Source: JAGXRK01 sp963714415
GTDB lineage: Bacteria > Bacteroidota > Ignavibacteria > Ignavibacteriales > Ignavibacteriaceae
Assembly (NCBI GenBank): GCA_963714415.1
Contig: CAVQOL010000021.1
Coordinates: 20,042-84,041 of the forward strand
Direction: 5' to 3'
DNA: 64,000 bases
A program made the position numbers and the translations under genes. The stretch's first letter is position 1, and every line of letters starts with the position of its first letter. The notes under the pieces are model-generated. The model was not told the DNA's origin and did not search any database. It worked only from the letters and a program-made list of their open reading frames with translations. Shown piece after piece: positions 62,344 through 64,000 of this stretch.

Positions 62344-63564
62344 CTACTTTCCCCCTATATATTTAGCTAAACCTAACGTAGAAATCCATTTATTCTCTGC
62401 TAAATCTATTGCTATAGATATAGTAGAGTTATCCGGCAATCCGGAATTAGATATGTTAAATTCAACCCATCTTATTCCATCATAATAAACTAAACCATTT
62501 TCTGTGGTTACCCATATTCGATTTTTGATATCACTGGTTATATCGGTCACACGGATGCCCGGTAAACCAGAATTAAAAGGGTGATAATTAGTAAAAACTA
62601 CATCATCGAATTTAGAAAGACCTCCAAATTCAGGTGAATCGGAACTCCCGATCCATTTATTTCCTTGACTATCGACAAATATTACAGAAATTAAATTCCC
62701 TAAAAGATTTGAAAAGAAAGCATTATATTTTTTCCATTCCGCGCCATTGAATACTGCAATTCCTTCTCCCCAAGTCCCAATCCATAGTTCATCCTCATCA
62801 TTTGCAAGACTGGAAATTGTGTTAGAGGGTAAAGGAGAATTCGAATAGTCATAAAAAATAAAATCCACACCATCAAATTTTACCAAGCCACCTGTATTAG
62901 TACCAATCCATATATTATTTCGAGAATCTTGAATTATACAAGTTGTAAAATCATCTGGAATACCAGAATTACTGGAATTATAATGAACCCAGCCAGAAAT
63001 ACCATCAAAACTGCAAAAGCCATTATCAGTGGCCAACCATAGCAAACCGGAATTGTCTATAAAAATATCATTTATACTATTACTTGGTAAAGCGGAATTA
63101 CCTGTATTGTAAACTGTGAAATTTAAATCATCAAATTTTAAAAGACCATAGCTCTTGGTCGTAATCCATTTGTTGTTATTCTTATCAATCCTGATTTTTC
63201 CTATCATATTGGTTGGAATAGATGAATTTGAAGAATTATATATTTTCCACCAATCAATGGGATCTTCTCTCAATTCCACAAACAAAGTGTCAACTTTATC
63301 ACGGTAAATAAGGAAATAAATTGAAGTATCTAAATAAGTATTTTTTGTTAAATCTATTTTATAAAAACCGGGTTCTAGATCATCCAAAACAGCAGGAGAA
63401 AAAATATCACTTTGCTTGTTATTTAAATAAATTGAGGCACTGTCGGGACTTGTAAGAATTACGACATTACTTTTTGTTAAACCGGGAATAATCGGTGGTC
63501 CGTCTTCACATGACATTAAACCAAGGATAAGAATAATTATTAGGAGATAATTTATTATTTTCAT
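62344..63564 (-). CDS. Two-component-regulator-type propeller lipoprotein with PEGA domain
   Basis: A 406-aa lipoprotein (lipobox LMSC, Cys19). A PEGA-like domain (about 33-100: SNVVILTSPDSASIYLNNK, LEPGFYKIDLTK) precedes a seven-bladed propeller of Reg_prop repeats (WIGTNTGGLVKFDG, WLATDNGFCSFDG, WIGTWGEGIAVFNG, WVTTENGLVYYDG). Such propellers normally sense periplasmic ligands for hybrid histidine kinases. Here no kinase domain follows; the protein is a free lipoprotein. A bipartite promoter-like signal shared with the OMP gene lies upstream. Confidence 0.85.
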   Translation of the reverse strand: MKIINYLLIIILILGLMSCEDGPPIIPGLTKSNVVILTSPDSASIYLNNKQSDIFSPAVLDDLEPGFYKIDLTKNTYLDTSIYFLIYRDKVDTLFVELREDPIDWWKIYNSSNSSIPTNMIGKIRIDKNNNKWITTKSYGLLKFDDLNFTVYNTGNSALPSNSINDIFIDNSGLLWLATDNGFCSFDGISGWVHYNSSNSGIPDDFTTCIIQDSRNNIWIGTNTGGLVKFDGVDFIFYDYSNSPLPSNTISSLANDEDELWIGTWGEGIAVFNGAEWKKYNAFFSNLLGNLISVIFVDSQGNKWIGSSDSPEFGGLSKFDDVVFTNYHPFNSGLPGIRVTDITSDIKNRIWVTTENGLVYYDGIRWVEFNISNSGLPDNSTISIAIDLAENKWISTLGLAKYIGGK

Positions 63565-63584
63565 TAAGATTTAAATATTTCCGT

Positions 63585-63624
63585 TTAAAATATCTAATTA
63601 TTGTTAGATAAAAAAACACTTAAA
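63585..63624 (-). promoter_or_regulatory. Shared bipartite promoter-like signal upstream of the propeller lipoprotein
   Basis: On the minus strand TTTAAGTGTTTTTTT (63624-63610), 17-bp spacer, TATTTTAA (63592-63585), then 20 bp to the ATG at 63564. Boxes and start distance match those before the gene at 59029. The upstream box overlaps the small dyad AACACTTAAATAGGTGTT. Confidence 0.45.
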
Positions 63625-63699
63625 TAGGTGTTTAATTTCTTATCTGTATTTATACTATAATCAGTTTTCAGTACTTATTAATATATTTCTATTATTTTG

Positions 63700-63786
63700 C
63701 GGAAAGGGAGGGATTCGAACCCTCGGTGGAATAAATCCCACAACGGTTTTCGAGACCGCCCCGTTCAACCACTCTGGCACCTTTCC
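63700..63786 (-). tRNA. tRNA-Ser (CGA)
   Basis: An 87-nt class II tRNA on the minus strand: acceptor GGAAAGG/CCTTTCC, long variable arm TGTGGGATTTATTCCACCG, T-loop TTCGAAT, anticodon loop CTCGAAA (anticodon CGA, complement of 63750-63752) and discriminator G. CCA not encoded. Confidence 0.95.
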
Positions 63787-63930
63787 AGAACAAATAATTA
63801 ACAAACAAAGTTAAATAAATTTTAGTTGGTGGTGAAACAGAGAATGAAATTTCTTTGGTAAACTCTCTGTCTATGGATATATTTCGACTTGTTATTCCTG
63901 CTAGCTTTAGTTCTCATAAATCTTAATTAC

Positions 63931-64000
63931 GGAGAGGTGCAAGAGTGGCTGAATTGGCTACCCTGGAAAGGTAGTGTACTCGCAAGGGTACCGTGGGTTC
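63931..64000 (+). tRNA. tRNA-Ser (GGA), 3' end cut by window edge
   Basis: Class II tRNA start: acceptor GGAGAGG, D-arm GAGTGGCTGAATTGGC, anticodon stem CTACC/GGTAG around CTGGAAA (anticodon GGA, 63965-63967), then a long variable arm and the first half of the T-arm before the window ends. Confidence 0.92.

Overview
The window is AT-rich, gene-dense bacterial chromosome. Three things point to the Bacteroidota/Chlorobiota side of the tree, most likely an Ignavibacteria-type organism (inference): exported proteins that end in a type IX secretion (T9SS) sorting domain with the YPNPF signature, TonB-dependent receptors paired with DUF4249-type lipoproteins, and promoter-like TAnnTTTG boxes. There is no phage, IS transposase, CRISPR array or rRNA. 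Most of the content is housekeeping and accessory metabolism.

Layout. 1-5.6 kb: NAD synthetase (cut by the left edge), a PspC/LiaF-like envelope-stress pair, a cysteine-less alkyltransferase-like protein, a glycerophosphodiesterase and prfB with its programmed +1 frameshift. 5.7-10.2 kb: a minus-strand unit with an archaeal-type HMG-CoA synthase, its thiolase and a Zn-ribbon/OB-fold partner, followed by an AtuA (DUF1446) gene pair riddled with about 15 single-base indels. Two small double-hairpin repeats flank this stretch, and one of them recodes the end of the OB-fold gene. 10.3-13.5 kb: miaA, pcm, tRNA-Gly, tRNA-Cys and two tRNA-derived fragments whose middles are replaced by CCCGAT...ATCGGG palindromes. 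13.5-19.4 kb: plsY, an HtrA protease, purB, a lipoprotein peroxiredoxin and a Tsp-like S41 protease. 20.3-25.3 kb: a complete saccharopine lysine-degradation module (LKR, SDH, ALDH7) with a divergent Rrf2 regulator. 25.4-29 kb: rsmI, apt, a crotonase, a PAP2-like membrane protein and dus.

29-44 kb: a TonB receptor, a T9SS-exported BNR/Fn3 protein, small lipoprotein and phosphatase genes, maeB, a queuosine-precursor transporter, an unusual W/Y-rich plus R/E/N-rich exported protein, and an overlapping radical-SAM/flippase-like/GT2 operon. 44-55 kb: bshC (bacillithiol), aroA, trmH, a HicB-like protein, deoC, folD, an orphan DNA methyltransferase, a YmdB phosphodiesterase, an exonuclease-GIY-YIG fusion translationally coupled to an eIF2B-like gene, and a MATE exporter. 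55-63.6 kb: cell-surface genes, namely YCF48-type and two-component-regulator-type propellers, an OMP, a TonB receptor with a DUF4249 lipoprotein, and a shared bipartite promoter-like signal. Two tRNA-Ser genes close the window.

Caution: besides the AtuA pair, at least nine otherwise well-conserved genes carry one or two single-base frameshifts, mostly insertions. The amino-acid sequence on either side is intact, so consensus error in the underlying assembly is the simplest explanation. I annotate these genes at full extent and say where the frame breaks.
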